Source: Pseudomonas extremaustralis (GTDB taxonomy: Bacteria; Pseudomonadota; Gammaproteobacteria; Pseudomonadales; Pseudomonadaceae). Taken from it: 64,000 bases of DNA. The position numbers and the translations under genes are program-made. The stretch's first letter is position 1, and every line of letters begins with the position of its first letter. Positions 9,437 to 19,294 of this stretch are shown here, in pieces. The notes beneath the pieces were generated by a model. The model did no database searches and was not told where the DNA came from. It saw only the letters and a program-made list of their open reading frames with translations. The stretch spans positions 4,324,001 through 4,388,000 of the forward strand of contig NZ_LT629689.1 in NCBI RefSeq assembly GCF_900102035.1. Direction: 5' to 3'.

Positions 9437-9464
9437 TTGCCGGTCTTGGGCCTGTCGCTATACT
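9437..9464 (+). promoter_or_regulatory. Sigma-70 promoter for the YtjB/Smp-like gene
   Basis: TTGCCG, 16 bases, then TATACT lies about 35 bases upstream of the GTG start. The -10 matches 5 of 6 and the -35 matches 4 of 6 of the consensus. It was found by eye only. Confidence 0.5.
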
Positions 9465-9499
9465 GCGCGTCAACTTCACAGACCAAGAGCCGAGCTCAA

Positions 9500-11029
9500 G
9501 TGAACCGGCCCACGCCAGTAAAAACCGACAACTTCTTTCTGCTGATCTTCCGGGCACTGCGTCATCGCCGTGTACCGATCGCATTACGCATCGCCAGCCA
9601 TAACGTGATCCTGGTCGCCCTGGCCCTGGTGATCTACGCCTGCGTGATGGGGTTGCAGTTCAAGCAGGCCATGCACGAACAAGCCGACGCCCTGGGTGAG
9701 AGCCTGACCACCCAGACCGCCACGTCGGCGACCGAGCTGCTGGTGTCCAACGACATCCTCAGCCTCAACGTGCTGCTCAATAACCTGACCAAGAACCCGC
9801 TGGTGGCCCACGCGGCCATCTATAGCGTGGACAACCGGATCATGGCCGAAGCCGGGCAGCGCCCGAAAAACGGCCTGCTGGGTGAAGCGGAAGGGCTGTA
9901 CCAGAGCAATATCACCTTTCAGGACGTGAAGGCCGGCCAACTGCGCATCAGCCTCGACATGCAGCAGTTCCAGCAGCCGATGACCATCAGCCTGCAAAGC
10001 ATGGGCATTCTCAGCGCGATCCTGCTGGCGCTGGCCCTGGCCTTGAGCCTGCGCCTGGGTCGGCACATCTCCACGCCGCTGATGCAGTTGCGCATCTGGC
10101 TGCGGGACATCGACGAACACACCCCGGCCACCGACCGCCAGGACGAAATCGGCGACCTCGCCCGCCAGCTGCACGCCAGCTTCGCCCCGGAACCGGTGGT
10201 GCGCCAAGTTGCACCCGAGCCTGAATTCGACGACACCGACTACGGCGACGAACCCGAGTTTGAAGTACGCGACCTGCGCGATCCGGGCTTTGACGAAAGC
10301 GCCCCGGTGGCGGGCTTGAAACCTGCAACACGCCAGGCGTTCAAGGCCGAAGAAGACGAGCTGGACGGCGAAGACCCGTTCGCCGACCTGCGCGACACCT
10401 CGTCGGCCAGCGCCCCCGCGCCCAAGCCTGCGCCCGTGCGCAGCACCGAACCCCAATACAGCGCCGTACTGGCGGTGCAACTGGGCGCCCAGGACCAATT
10501 GCGACGCCTGCCCCGCGCCCGCTTGACCGAACTGCTGGAACGCTACCGCGACTGCCTCGACCAGGCCGCGTCGTTGTACCAGAGCGAACTGCACACCCTC
10601 AACGATGGCAGCACGCTGATGCTGTTCCACAGCGAAGACAGCGGCGAAGACTACCTGACCAACGCGATTTGCTGCGGCGAGTTGCTGCGTGCCCTGGGCC
10701 ATGAGCTGCAGATCGAAGTGGCCGACAGCGGCATCACCCTGCAACTGCAGTTGGGCCTGACCGTGGGCGACGACCTGTTCGGCATAAGCCAGATCGACCT
10801 GCTGCTGACGGAAATCGCCCAGGACGCGCTGGCCCTGTCCCAACACAGCCGCAACCTGTTGCTGGTGGAGCGCAAGATCAGCGAAGACACACTGATCCGC
10901 CAACGCGCCCGCATCCGCCCGATTGCCAGCCCAGAAGGGGCCAGCTGTGTGGAGCGACTGATGGAGCCGTATCCGTCGATGCTGGAACGGCAACTGGCGC
11001 GGATGCACGAGACCCGCGCGAAGGGCTGA
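9500..11029 (+). CDS. YtjB/Smp (AhpA)-family membrane protein
   Basis: This 509-residue protein has an N-terminal membrane helix (about 30-50), an extracytoplasmic stretch, and a second helix near 170-190 (ILSAILLALALALSLRLG) that runs into a HAMP-like segment. A low-complexity acidic and Ala/Pro linker follows (about 230-325), then a cytoplasmic C-terminal domain of about 180 residues. The layout resembles a receptor without a kinase or cyclase output. Divergence from serB matches the ytjB-serB pair of enterobacteria. Translation most likely starts at GTG 9500, because upstream residues of the frame overlap the promoter. A strong terminator follows. The molecular role is unknown. Confidence 0.7.
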   Translation: MNRPTPVKTDNFFLLIFRALRHRRVPIALRIASHNVILVALALVIYACVMGLQFKQAMHEQADALGESLTTQTATSATELLVSNDILSLNVLLNNLTKNPLVAHAAIYSVDNRIMAEAGQRPKNGLLGEAEGLYQSNITFQDVKAGQLRISLDMQQFQQPMTISLQSMGILSAILLALALALSLRLGRHISTPLMQLRIWLRDIDEHTPATDRQDEIGDLARQLHASFAPEPVVRQVAPEPEFDDTDYGDEPEFEVRDLRDPGFDESAPVAGLKPATRQAFKAEEDELDGEDPFADLRDTSSASAPAPKPAPVRSTEPQYSAVLAVQLGAQDQLRRLPRARLTELLERYRDCLDQAASLYQSELHTLNDGSTLMLFHSEDSGEDYLTNAICCGELLRALGHELQIEVADSGITLQLQLGLTVGDDLFGISQIDLLLTEIAQDALALSQHSRNLLLVERKISEDTLIRQRARIRPIASPEGASCVERLMEPYPSMLERQLARMHETRAKG

Positions 11030-11047
11030 ACTGTGTCCCACACAAGC

Positions 11048-11080
11048 AAAAAGGCCCGCTGAGTCAGCGGGCCTTTTTGT
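11048..11080. terminator. Bidirectional terminator between the YtjB-like gene and the PqiC-like gene
   Basis: AAAAAGGCCCGCTGA pairs with TCAGCGGGCCTTTTT in a long perfect stem flanked by A and T runs, between two convergent genes. Confidence 0.9.
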
Positions 11081-11095
11081 TGGAGCTGTTTCAGA

Positions 11096-11806
11096 TCAGA
11101 ACCTGAACACTTCCATATCCGTGCGGATCGGCGTGGCCATCGGCATTTTCGGCTTTTGCGGCTCTGCGGGCTTGGCCTGCGTCGGTGCCGGTTTGCGCGG
11201 TGCTTCGACAATCGGCGGCTGGTTGGCCAATGGCTTGAGGGCCACCGACAACTGTTGGGCCAGATGCTGCAGCAACACGCCCTGGGCCTGAACCTGGGAC
11301 GCCGTGGTCCCGGCGTGCTCTCCCTGCAGGTGCACGATGCGGCTATCGCGCACTTGGCCACGGCGGTCGATCAAGCGCCATTGCGCATCGAGGATCGCCG
11401 GCTGCGAGACGCCGGAGTCGAGCCGGGTAATGGTCAACAGGACCTGCACATCCGGGGTAAACCCAGTGGGGGCCGGCGCCAGCACGACACGCTGGCTGTC
11501 CAGTTGGCCCGCCACCTGACGCAGCATCAGTTGATTGATGTCGGAGGATAAACTGCCCGCCCAGCGACCATCGGTGGAACCTTGCAGGCTGCCGTCGTTC
11601 TGACGTTGCAGTAGGGTTTCGCGCTGCAGGTAGTCAGCCACGACCACCGGCCCCAGCAACACCGCCATGCCAGCGTTTTGTGCCGGTTGAGCAGGACTTC
11701 CGCTGTCCAGCTGATACAGCGACACCGGCTGGTGTGTGCTGCAACCCGCCAGCCCCAAAAGGCCAGCGAGGATGAAAATAAAAGGAAGGCGTGGAGCAGT
11801 CATCAT
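11096..11806 (-). CDS. PqiC-family (ABC transport auxiliary) lipoprotein
   Basis: A 236-residue predicted lipoprotein. The signal peptide is MMTAPRLPFIFILAGLLGL and the lipobox is LAGC with the cysteine near residue 22. The mature part has the PqiC/YmbA (DUF330) pattern: YQLDSG, GPVVVADYLQRETLLQR, and W-x-x-x-L-x-x-D further on (RWAGSLSSDINQLMLRQV). Family members link the inner-membrane MCE protein PqiB to the outer membrane for lipid traffic. No pqiA or pqiB gene lies next to it here. The C-terminal third is rich in proline, lysine and alanine. The start may be either of two adjacent ATGs. Confidence 0.75.
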   Translation of the reverse strand: MMTAPRLPFIFILAGLLGLAGCSTHQPVSLYQLDSGSPAQPAQNAGMAVLLGPVVVADYLQRETLLQRQNDGSLQGSTDGRWAGSLSSDINQLMLRQVAGQLDSQRVVLAPAPTGFTPDVQVLLTITRLDSGVSQPAILDAQWRLIDRRGQVRDSRIVHLQGEHAGTTASQVQAQGVLLQHLAQQLSVALKPLANQPPIVEAPRKPAPTQAKPAEPQKPKMPMATPIRTDMEVFRF

Positions 11807-11938
11807 CCCATCCAGGTGGCTGCCACAAGGCGAACCACAATGTAATACTTAAAAATAACTTGAACACGCTCGGCCACGCCGGCGCTGGAAAGGCCATATC
11901 ATCCGTGAATATGCGCCATGACTCCAGCGCGAAAGCGT

Positions 11939-11964
11939 CGATCTACGGGTTAAATCGTAGATCG
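11939..11964 (-). terminator. Possible terminator downstream of parC
   Basis: CGATCTACG and CGTAGATCG form a 9-bp perfect stem with an 8-base loop, beginning 17 bases after the parC stop on the minus strand. The following bases are not a clean U-run, so it could also be a protein-binding dyad. Confidence 0.4.
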
Positions 11965-11980
11965 AGGGCTCTAATACCGG

Positions 11981-14245
11981 TTAAACGGGCGCTTCCACCA
12001 GCAACGCGTCTACGCGCTGGAAACCACGGGGCAGTTTGTTACCACGCCTGCCGCGCTCGCCCTTGTAGTGCTCGAGATCGTCGGGGCGCAGCGACAGCGT
12101 GCGTTTGCCGGCCTGCAGCACCAGAGTCGCGCCTTCCGGGATCACCGCGATGTCGGTCACGTACTCTTCGCGACTGGCCACCCGCTCGCCGGGAATACCA
12201 ATAATCTTGTTGCCCTTGCCTTTGCCCAACTGCGGCAGGTCGCTGATCTTGAACACTAGCAGGCGCCCTTCGGTGGTCACCGATGCCAGCCAGTTGCTAT
12301 CGCGATCGTCCACCGGCCGCGGCAGGATCACCTTGGCGTTGTTCGGCAAGCTCAACAGGGCCTTGCCCGCCTTGTTCTTGGCTTGCAGGTCTTCCCCCTT
12401 GACCACGAAACCGTAACCCGCGTCGGAGGCGATCACATACAGCGAGTCGTCATCCGGCAACAGCACACATTCGAAGTTCGCCCCCGGCGGTGGCGTGAGG
12501 CGCCCGGTCAACGGCTCGCCCTGGCCCCGTGCGGACGGCAAGGTATGGGCCGGTACCGAGTAACTGCGCCCGGTGGAGTCGATAAACACCGCAAACTGGT
12601 TGGAGCGCCCGGCCGCAGCGGTCTTGAAGCCATCGCCCGCCTTGTACGACAAACCAGTGGCGTCAATATCATGCCCCTTGGCGGAGCGAACCCAACCCTT
12701 TTCCGACAGAACGACGGTAATTTTCTCGTTGGGCAACAGCTCGGTTTCTGTCAGGGCCTTGGCTTCGGCGCGCTCGACAATCGGCGAGCGGCGGTCGTCG
12801 CCATAGGTTTCTGCGTCCTTGATCAGCTCGCTGCGTACCAGCTTCTTGAGCTTGGCTTCGCTGCCCAGCAGGGCTTGCAGCTTGGCTTGTTCCTTGAGCA
12901 GCGCATCCTGTTCGTCGCGCAGCTTCATTTCTTCCAGTCGCGCCAACTGACGCAAGCGGGTGTCGAGGATGTAGTCGGCCTGGATCTCGCTCAGCTCGAA
13001 ACGCGCGATCAGCTCGGCTTTCGGGTGCTCGGCGGTACGGATGATGTGGATCACTTCATCCAGGTTGAGGTAGGCAATCAGCAAGCCGTCCAACAGGTGC
13101 AGGCGGCGCTCCACCTTGTCCAGACGGAATTGCAGGCGGCGGCGCACCGTCTGGACGCGGAATTCCAGCCATTCCACCAGCAGGTTGCGCAGGTTTTTCA
13201 GCTGCGGCTTGCCGTCCAGGCCGATGATGTTGACGTTGACCCGGTAGCTGGACTCCAGGTCCGTGCTGGCGAACAGATGCTGCATCAGCACTTCGTGGTC
13301 GACCCGGCTGTTGGTCGGAATGATCACGATGCGGCACGGGTTTTCGTGGTCGGACTCGTCGCGCAGGTCGGCGACTTGCGGCAATTTCGACGGTTTGGCC
13401 TGCATCAGCGCGGCGATCTGCTCCAGCACCTTGGCGCCGGACACCTGGTGCGGCAGCGCGGTGACGATAATGTCGCCGTCTTCGATGTGGTACACGGCAC
13501 GCATGCGCACCGAGCCCTTGCCGGTTTCGTACATTTTCAGCAGGTCGGCGCGAGGCGTGATGATTTCCGCTTCGGTCGGGTAATCCGGCCCCTGGATATG
13601 CTCGCAGAGCTGCTCCACCGTGGCCTTGGGCTCGTCCAGCAGGCGCACACAGGCGGTGGCGACTTCCCGCAGGTTGTGCGGCGGCACGTCAGTGGCCATG
13701 CCGACCGCGATGCCAGTGGTGCCATTGAGGAGGATATTCGGCAAACGTGCCGGCAACACCAGAGGTTCCTCCAGGGTGCCGTCGAAGTTCGGCCCCCAGT
13801 TCGCGGTGCCCTGGCCCAGTTCGCTGAGCAGCACTTCCGAATACCGCGACAGGCGCGCCTCGGTGTAACGCATGGCCGCGAACGATTTTGGATCATCCGG
13901 CGCACCCCAGTTGCCCTGACCGTCCACCAGCGTGTAGCGGTAGCTGAACGGCTGGGCCATCAGCACCATGGCTTCATAGCAGGCCGAGTCGCCGTGGGGG
14001 TGGAATTTGCCGAGCACGTCACCGACGGTACGCGCCGACTTCTTGTGCTTGGAATCGGCGTCCAGGCCCAACTCACTCATGGCGTAGATGATGCGCCGCT
14101 GTACGGGCTTCAGGCCGTCGCCGATATGCGGCAAGGCACGGTCCATGATCACGTACATGGAGTAGTTGAGGTAGGCATTTTCGGTGAAGTCAGCCAGCGA
14201 CCGGCGTTCTACGCCATCTAAGCTGTCTGCGAGGATGTCACTCAT
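11981..14245 (-). CDS. parC: DNA topoisomerase IV subunit A
   Basis: The 754-residue subunit breaks and rejoins DNA to decatenate sister chromosomes, working with ParE. The catalytic tyrosine is Tyr127 in [11 protein letters not shown]. The quinolone-resistance region reads [12 protein letters not shown], with the susceptible residues Ser87 and Glu91 (P. aeruginosa numbering is identical). The C-terminal beta-pinwheel domain fills about residues 500-754. It lies downstream of parE and the secreted phytase-like gene on the same strand, with a 73-base gap before it. Confidence 0.97.
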   Translation of the reverse strand: MSDILADSLDGVERRSLADFTENAYLNYSMYVIMDRALPHIGDGLKPVQRRIIYAMSELGLDADSKHKKSARTVGDVLGKFHPHGDSACYEAMVLMAQPFSYRYTLVDGQGNWGAPDDPKSFAAMRYTEARLSRYSEVLLSELGQGTANWGPNFDGTLEEPLVLPARLPNILLNGTTGIAVGMATDVPPHNLREVATACVRLLDEPKATVEQLCEHIQGPDYPTEAEIITPRADLLKMYETGKGSVRMRAVYHIEDGDIIVTALPHQVSGAKVLEQIAALMQAKPSKLPQVADLRDESDHENPCRIVIIPTNSRVDHEVLMQHLFASTDLESSYRVNVNIIGLDGKPQLKNLRNLLVEWLEFRVQTVRRRLQFRLDKVERRLHLLDGLLIAYLNLDEVIHIIRTAEHPKAELIARFELSEIQADYILDTRLRQLARLEEMKLRDEQDALLKEQAKLQALLGSEAKLKKLVRSELIKDAETYGDDRRSPIVERAEAKALTETELLPNEKITVVLSEKGWVRSAKGHDIDATGLSYKAGDGFKTAAAGRSNQFAVFIDSTGRSYSVPAHTLPSARGQGEPLTGRLTPPPGANFECVLLPDDDSLYVIASDAGYGFVVKGEDLQAKNKAGKALLSLPNNAKVILPRPVDDRDSNWLASVTTEGRLLVFKISDLPQLGKGKGNKIIGIPGERVASREEYVTDIAVIPEGATLVLQAGKRTLSLRPDDLEHYKGERGRRGNKLPRGFQRVDALLVEAPV

Positions 14246-14318
14246 GCGGGCCTCATCATGATGGGGTAAGGCGCAGCGGAAATGCCGCGGCGTTGATTCG
14301 ATTCAAAAAAAGCGTGGT

Positions 14319-15314
14319 TCATGGCTGGGCGCTCCAGCCACCGGCCGGGGCGGCAAAACGATAGACCATGGGACGTTTTTCACCGTCGGCGCGGGGGCCG
14401 AAATTGTTGTCGATGCCCAGCCAGGCACCGTCCTCGTCCACGACCAGGGCTTCGGCCAAGCCATAGGGCTGGGCGTAGCGGCGCTCGGGCGTCAGGGTCT
14501 CGTCGGCAAACGACCAGCACCGCTCGACCTTGGCCGTGAGCGTGTCGCGCCGGCAAATCTGGAACGCATTGCGCTCCAGCGTAAACAGTTTGCCCTTGAA
14601 CAGCGCCAGGTCGGCGAAGTCCTTGGACACCGCCTTGGCATTGGGGAACTGGGCCGGCTGCATTTCCTGGCCGGCCTCGCTCAACAACACGCAGGGGCCG
14701 TCGCAGTTCCACAGGCTTTGCGGGCGCTTGATGGAAATCAGGCCGCGCCGCTCACGCTCCGCCGCCAACCAGATCTGATTGCCTTCAGGGTTGATCGCCA
14801 GGCCTTCGAACAAGGCATTGAAATGCAGCAACATGCCGCTGGCCCGGGCTTCACGCACCATGCCCGGGGCGATTTTCAACCACTCGGGAGCGCCCGTCAC
14901 CGGCACCTGCAGCACCGCCGCATGGGCTTCACTGACGATATAGCGGTTGCCGGCGGCATCGCAGGTGATGCCTTCGAAGTCCAGGTCGCCGCCGCGAATG
15001 AACGAGGCGGCCTTGGTGCGCGAACGCAGCCCCCAGGGCAGCCCGGACTCCGGCACCGGCGGGACCTCGATCTTCACGGTTTCGGCCTGCCAGGTCGGCG
15101 CGCTGATATCCAGGCGATAGATTTGGTCATCATCGCGGTCGGAAACCGTCCACAACTCCTTGCCGCACAGTGCCAGGCCCGACAGGTTACCGCCGCGCAT
15201 GCCGTCCACCGGGTGTTCGGACACGAGCTTGAGCTCAGCCACGGGCGCGGCGACCGCCTGGGTCGCCGCCAGCCCGCTCAACATCAGGATCGCCAGGGCG
15301 AAACCTGTGCGCAT
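14319..15314 (-). CDS. Secreted phytase-like/esterase-like protein
   Basis: A 331-residue protein with a clear Sec signal peptide (MRTGFALAILMLSGLAATQA, cleavage near AVA-AP). The mature part has repeated beta-propeller-like blocks such as LSGLALCGKELWTVSDRDD, FEGITCDAAGNRYIVSEAHA and PYGLAEALVVDEDGAWLGIDNNFG. This pattern is typical of the esterase-like activity of phytase (phytase-like) domain family. The ATG at 15314 shares one base with the parE stop (TGATG), so it is translationally coupled to parE. Substrate and catalytic activity are unknown. The frame stays open upstream as antisense inside parE, which I do not regard as coding. Confidence 0.75.
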   Translation of the reverse strand: MRTGFALAILMLSGLAATQAVAAPVAELKLVSEHPVDGMRGGNLSGLALCGKELWTVSDRDDDQIYRLDISAPTWQAETVKIEVPPVPESGLPWGLRSRTKAASFIRGGDLDFEGITCDAAGNRYIVSEAHAAVLQVPVTGAPEWLKIAPGMVREARASGMLLHFNALFEGLAINPEGNQIWLAAERERRGLISIKRPQSLWNCDGPCVLLSEAGQEMQPAQFPNAKAVSKDFADLALFKGKLFTLERNAFQICRRDTLTAKVERCWSFADETLTPERRYAQPYGLAEALVVDEDGAWLGIDNNFGPRADGEKRPMVYRFAAPAGGWSAQP

Positions 15315-17218
15315 CAGCCCAGGACCTCGGCGAGGTTGCCTTTGGACTCCAGCCAGGACTTGCGGTCTGGCGCGCGTTTCTTCGCCAGCAGCATGTCCAT
15401 CATTTCCGACGTGGCGGCGAAGTCGTCCAGGGTCAACTGCACCAGGCGCCGGGTGTTCGGGTCCATGGTGGTTTCGCGCAGTTGCGGCGGGTTCATTTCG
15501 CCCAGGCCTTTGAATCGCGTGACCTGTGGCTTGCCGCGTTTCTTCTCGGCCACCAGGCGGTCGAGAATGCCATCGCGCTCGGCTTCGTCCAAGGCGTAGA
15601 AAATCTCTTTGCCCAGGTCGATGCGGTACAGCGGCGGCATGGCGACGTAGACGTGGCCGGCATCCACCAGCGGGCGGAAGTGCTGCACGAACAGCGCGCA
15701 CAGCAGGGTGGCGATGTGCAGGCCGTCGGAGTCGGCGTCGGCGAGGATGCAGATTTTGCCGTAGCGCAGCTGGCTCATGTCCTCGGCGCCGGGATCGACG
15801 CCGATGGCCACGGCGATATTGTGCACTTCCTGACTGGCCAGCACTTCGCTGCCGTCGACTTCCCAGGTGTTGAGGATCTTGCCGCGCAACGGCAGGATCG
15901 CCTGGAATTCCTTATCCCGCGCTTGTTTGGCGGAACCGCCGGCGGAGTCACCTTCGACCAGGAACAGTTCGGAGCGCATCGGGTCCTGTCCGGCGCAATC
16001 GGCCAGCTTGCCGGGCAGTGCCGGGCCCTGGGTGATGCGCTTGCGTTCGACCTTCTTGCTGGCCTTGAGGCGACGGCCGGCGTTGTTGATCGCCAGTTCC
16101 GCCAGGGCCAGGCCCAGTTCCGGGTGTTCGTTGAGCCACAGGCTGAACGCGTCCTTGACCACACCGGAAACAAACGCCGACGCTTCGCGGGACGACAGGC
16201 GCTCTTTGGTCTGGCCGGAAAATTGCGGCTCCTGCATTTTCATCGACAGCACGAACGCAATGCGTTCCCACACGTCTTCCGGCGCCAGCTTCACGCCGCG
16301 CGGCAACAGGCTGCGGTATTCGCAAAACTCGCGCATGGCATCCAGCAAGCCCTGGCGCAAGCCGTTGACGTGGGTGCCGCCCTGGGCCGTGGGGATCAGG
16401 TTGACGTAGCTTTCCTGCACGCTGTCGCCACCTTCGGGCAACCACAGCAGCGCCCAGTCGACGGCTTCCTTGGTGCCGGCCAGGCTGCCGCAGAACGGCT
16501 CGTTGGGCAGGCGCTCGAAGTCGCTGACGGAGTCTTCCAGGTAGGAGCGCAGGCCGTCTTCGTAATGCCACTCGACCTTTTCGCCGGTGCCTTTGTCTTC
16601 AAACGTGACCAGCAGGCCCGGACACAGCACGGCCTTGGCCTTGAGCACGTGCTTGAGGCGGCTGATGGAGAATTTCGGCGAATCGAAGTATTTCGGGTCC
16701 GGGGCGAAGTACACGCTGGTGCCGGTGTTGCGCTTGCCGACGGTGCCGATCACCTGCAGGTCGGTGGCTTTGTAGCCATCGGCGAAGGTCATCTCGTACT
16801 CGTTGCCGTCGCGCTTGACCCGCACCCGCACCAACGTCGACAGGGCGTTGACCACGGAAATACCCACACCGTGCAGGCCACCGGAGAACTGGTAGTTCTT
16901 GTTGGAGAACTTGCCGCCGGCGTGCAGCTTGGTGAGGATCAGCTCGACGCCCGACACGCCCTCTTCCGGGTGAATATCCACCGGCATGCCGCGACCGTCG
17001 TCGGACACTTCCAGGGAGTGGTCGGCGTGGAGAATGACATGCACCGACTTGGCGTGCCCGGCCAAGGCTTCGTCGACGCTGTTGTCGATGACTTCCTGGG
17101 CAAGGTGGTTCGGCCGGCTGGTGTCGGTGTACATGCCGGGGCGTTTGCGCACCGGGTCGAGGCCCGAGAGGACTTCGATGGCGTCGGCGTTATAAGAGCT
17201 AGCGCTGGGAGTGGCCAT
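15314..17218 (-). CDS. parE: DNA topoisomerase IV subunit B
   Basis: The 634-residue ATPase subunit is the partner of ParC. The GHKL ATP-binding motifs are present: EVIDNSVDEALAGHA near residue 45, then DDGRGMPVDIHPEEGVSG and GGLHGVGISVVNALS. The TOPRIM domain is visible as LFLVEGDSAGGSAKQARD and, later, DADSDGLHIATLL. The quinolone region looks normal. The start ATG is at 17218. It follows yqiA by about 55 bases, the parE neighbourhood also seen in enterobacteria. Confidence 0.97.
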   Translation of the reverse strand: MATPSASSYNADAIEVLSGLDPVRKRPGMYTDTSRPNHLAQEVIDNSVDEALAGHAKSVHVILHADHSLEVSDDGRGMPVDIHPEEGVSGVELILTKLHAGGKFSNKNYQFSGGLHGVGISVVNALSTLVRVRVKRDGNEYEMTFADGYKATDLQVIGTVGKRNTGTSVYFAPDPKYFDSPKFSISRLKHVLKAKAVLCPGLLVTFEDKGTGEKVEWHYEDGLRSYLEDSVSDFERLPNEPFCGSLAGTKEAVDWALLWLPEGGDSVQESYVNLIPTAQGGTHVNGLRQGLLDAMREFCEYRSLLPRGVKLAPEDVWERIAFVLSMKMQEPQFSGQTKERLSSREASAFVSGVVKDAFSLWLNEHPELGLALAELAINNAGRRLKASKKVERKRITQGPALPGKLADCAGQDPMRSELFLVEGDSAGGSAKQARDKEFQAILPLRGKILNTWEVDGSEVLASQEVHNIAVAIGVDPGAEDMSQLRYGKICILADADSDGLHIATLLCALFVQHFRPLVDAGHVYVAMPPLYRIDLGKEIFYALDEAERDGILDRLVAEKKRGKPQVTRFKGLGEMNPPQLRETTMDPNTRRLVQLTLDDFAATSEMMDMLLAKKRAPDRKSWLESKGNLAEVLG

Positions 17219-17272
17219 GGGGTCTCGTCGTGAGTCGTTCGATTAAAAAGTAACCTGCGGTTTCCAAGGCAA

Positions 17273-17881
17273 TTACAGTGCCGAGAAATCGAAGGATTGA
17301 TACTGATCTGCGCCAATGCCGGCAAAGCTGAGCAGCGCCGGCAATTGCTGGGCGAACCCCTGGTAACCATGGTCGCCGCCGGCCTGGATGCGCAAGGCAC
17401 AGGCCCGGTAATACTGCTGGGCGAGGCGATAATCCAGGGTTTCGTCCCCGGTCTGCAACCACACCTGATAACGCGCGGCGTCCTGGGGGGCCGGGACTTC
17501 CAGCTCGGCCAGCGCCGTAACGTGATCGTGGGTCAGTTCCCAGGTTTCATCGGTGTAGAGGTTCTTCTGGGTGCCCAGGTAACCGTCGAACATCCGATGG
17601 GGGCTGACCGCCGGGTTGACCAGCAGCGCCTTGAGGCCATGGCGTTCGGCAAGATGGGTTGCATAGTAGCCGCCGAGCGAGCTGCCGACCAGCAACGGCC
17701 GCCCCAGTTCTCCAATGGCCGCCTGTAATTGAGCGATGGCCTGGCGGGGATGGTGATGCAGGGCCGGTACGCGCAGTTGGTCGGCCAGGCCGAGGGCGTC
17801 CATCACGCGGATCAGTTGGCTGGCCTTGTTCGATGCCGGTGCGCTGTTGAAACCGTGGATATACAGGATCGAAGCGGACAT
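17273..17881 (-). CDS. yqiA: YqiA-family esterase
   Basis: A 202-residue alpha/beta-hydrolase. The opening strand and oxyanion region is ILYIHGFNSAPASNKA, and the nucleophile elbow is GSSLGGYYA with Ser68. The catalytic histidine is probably in GGDHGYQGF near the C-terminus. E. coli YqiA has carboxylesterase activity on short acyl esters, and the natural substrate is unknown. It sits between cpdA and parE, the conserved gammaproteobacterial order. Confidence 0.9.
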   Translation of the reverse strand: MSASILYIHGFNSAPASNKASQLIRVMDALGLADQLRVPALHHHPRQAIAQLQAAIGELGRPLLVGSSLGGYYATHLAERHGLKALLVNPAVSPHRMFDGYLGTQKNLYTDETWELTHDHVTALAELEVPAPQDAARYQVWLQTGDETLDYRLAQQYYRACALRIQAGGDHGYQGFAQQLPALLSFAGIGADQYQSFDFSAL

Positions 17882-17930
17882 GCCGGGCTCTCCGTGCTTG
17901 CGCCAAAAGGGCGCAGTTTACAGGTAAATC

Positions 17931-18746
17931 TCAGTAACCGTTGCTACCGTAATCCACCGTAAACGCGAAGCCGGCCAGGCGTTCCACCCCGGTCTCCAAC
18001 CGCCCGTCGGCATGCAGGCGCAGCCAGCGATAGCCCGGCGCTTGTTCGTTGACGCTGAAATCCTCGCTGCCCGGCGTGAACTGGATGCACGTCGACGGTG
18101 ACGCCAGCAGGCGCACGCCGTTGCGCTCGAGGTCGATTTCCTGGTGCACATGGCCCCAGAGCAGCGCCTTGACCTGTGGGAAACGGTCCAGCACGGCGAA
18201 CAACGCATCGGGATTGCGCAGGCCGATGGGCTCCATCCATGCGCAGCCGATGGATACGGGGTGATGGTGGAAACACACCAGGTGATGACGGTTCGGCGCC
18301 TCGCTCAGCGCCTGGGCCAGCAGTTGCAACTGGCTGTCCTGCAGATACCCCGGCACGGAGCCCGGCACGGCGGAATCCAGCAGGGTGACGCGCCAGTTAC
18401 CGATGTCGACCACCGGTTCCAGCAAATCGCTGTGCATGGCGGCGTGGGCCATGACCTGCGGTTCATCGTGATTGCCAGGGATCCAGCGCGCGGGAGCGGC
18501 GATGGCGGTCGTCATATCGCGAAACCGCTGATAGGACGCCAGCGTACCGTCCTGGGACAGGTCTCCCGTGGCCAGCACCAGGTCGATCCGGGGCTGTTGC
18601 GCACACACCAGTTCGATCACCCGCCGCAGGCTGTCACAGGTGTTCATCCCCAGCAGCGCGGTGTCGGCCTCGCCGAACAGGTGGCTGTCGGACAGTTGCA
18701 CCAGCAATGCCGGCGCGTCGGGGGTCAAGGTGGATACGCTGGGCAA
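17931..18746 (-). CDS. cpdA: 3',5'-cyclic AMP phosphodiesterase CpdA
   Basis: A 271-residue calcineurin-like metallophosphatase that hydrolyses cAMP and so limits signalling through Vfr/CRP. The metal-binding motifs are LSDSHLF (Asp20, His22), TGDLSQDG, IPGNHDE, FHHHP and LLWGHVHQE. The start is taken as TTG at 18746, preceded by GGGAG with a 6-base spacer; the next upstream possible start is TTG at 18764. The resulting MPSVSTLTPDAP N-terminus and length fit the Pseudomonas homologue. Confidence 0.92.
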   Translation of the reverse strand: MPSVSTLTPDAPALLVQLSDSHLFGEADTALLGMNTCDSLRRVIELVCAQQPRIDLVLATGDLSQDGTLASYQRFRDMTTAIAAPARWIPGNHDEPQVMAHAAMHSDLLEPVVDIGNWRVTLLDSAVPGSVPGYLQDSQLQLLAQALSEAPNRHHLVCFHHHPVSIGCAWMEPIGLRNPDALFAVLDRFPQVKALLWGHVHQEIDLERNGVRLLASPSTCIQFTPGSEDFSVNEQAPGYRWLRLHADGRLETGVERLAGFAFTVDYGSNGY

Positions 18747-18844
18747 GGCGCTCTCCCAAAGCAATCACAGGAATGGACGGTGGGCGTGATTATGCTGGGG
18801 CAGGACGCAAAGAGGAAACCTAAGGAAGCAGACGCAGTTCACAT

Positions 18845-19294
18845 CTACCGCACGACTGCGAACTCATGGCCCAGGGCCAGGCAGTGGCTCAACCATTCAC
18901 CGAGGAACACATTGAGTTGTGCTTTCTCATCGGGCTGGTGCATGAACACATTCGGGTAAGGGTAGATGCTGCGAAAGCGTCGTGCATGCTCGGCACTGAT
19001 CACTTCGGCCATGCGTGCATCGTGGTACACCTGCACCTCCAACTCCGGCACCGGCAACCACGGCAGGCTGTGTTCCTGGCGCACTCGCAGGGTGGTGGTG
19101 TACGGGCAGTTGACGATGACTTCCAGGGCCAGCACGCCAAGCATCTGGTCGCCATGGGTCACGCCAATGCGCCGCGCCTCGGGCGTATGGCGCATGTCCG
19201 GCAGCAGACGCATCAGCCGCGCATAGTTGGCTTCGCAAGCCGCTTGCAGCCCGATCAGGTCGACGCGATAGCGTTCTCGTGCCTTTACTGCCAT
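18845..19294 (-). CDS. yqiB: DUF1249 family protein (YqiB)
   Basis: A 149-residue cytoplasmic protein that belongs to the YqiB/DUF1249 family, with characteristic YRVDLIGLQAACEANYARL, DPW-like motif region and YPNVFMHQPDEKAQLNVFLG blocks. The function is not known. Its start overlaps the nudF stop by 10 bases, so the two are probably translated together. The nudF-yqiB-cpdA-yqiA-parE order is the same as in E. coli. Confidence 0.88.
   Translation of the reverse strand: MAVKARERYRVDLIGLQAACEANYARLMRLLPDMRHTPEARRIGVTHGDQMLGVLALEVIVNCPYTTTLRVRQEHSLPWLPVPELEVQVYHDARMAEVISAEHARRFRSIYPYPNVFMHQPDEKAQLNVFLGEWLSHCLALGHEFAVVR

Noticed and set aside
14319..15701. Longer 460-residue version of the phytase-like protein
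   Set aside because: The added N-terminus is antisense-frame sequence within parE; the ATG at 15314 starts a clear signal peptide and is coupled to the parE stop.
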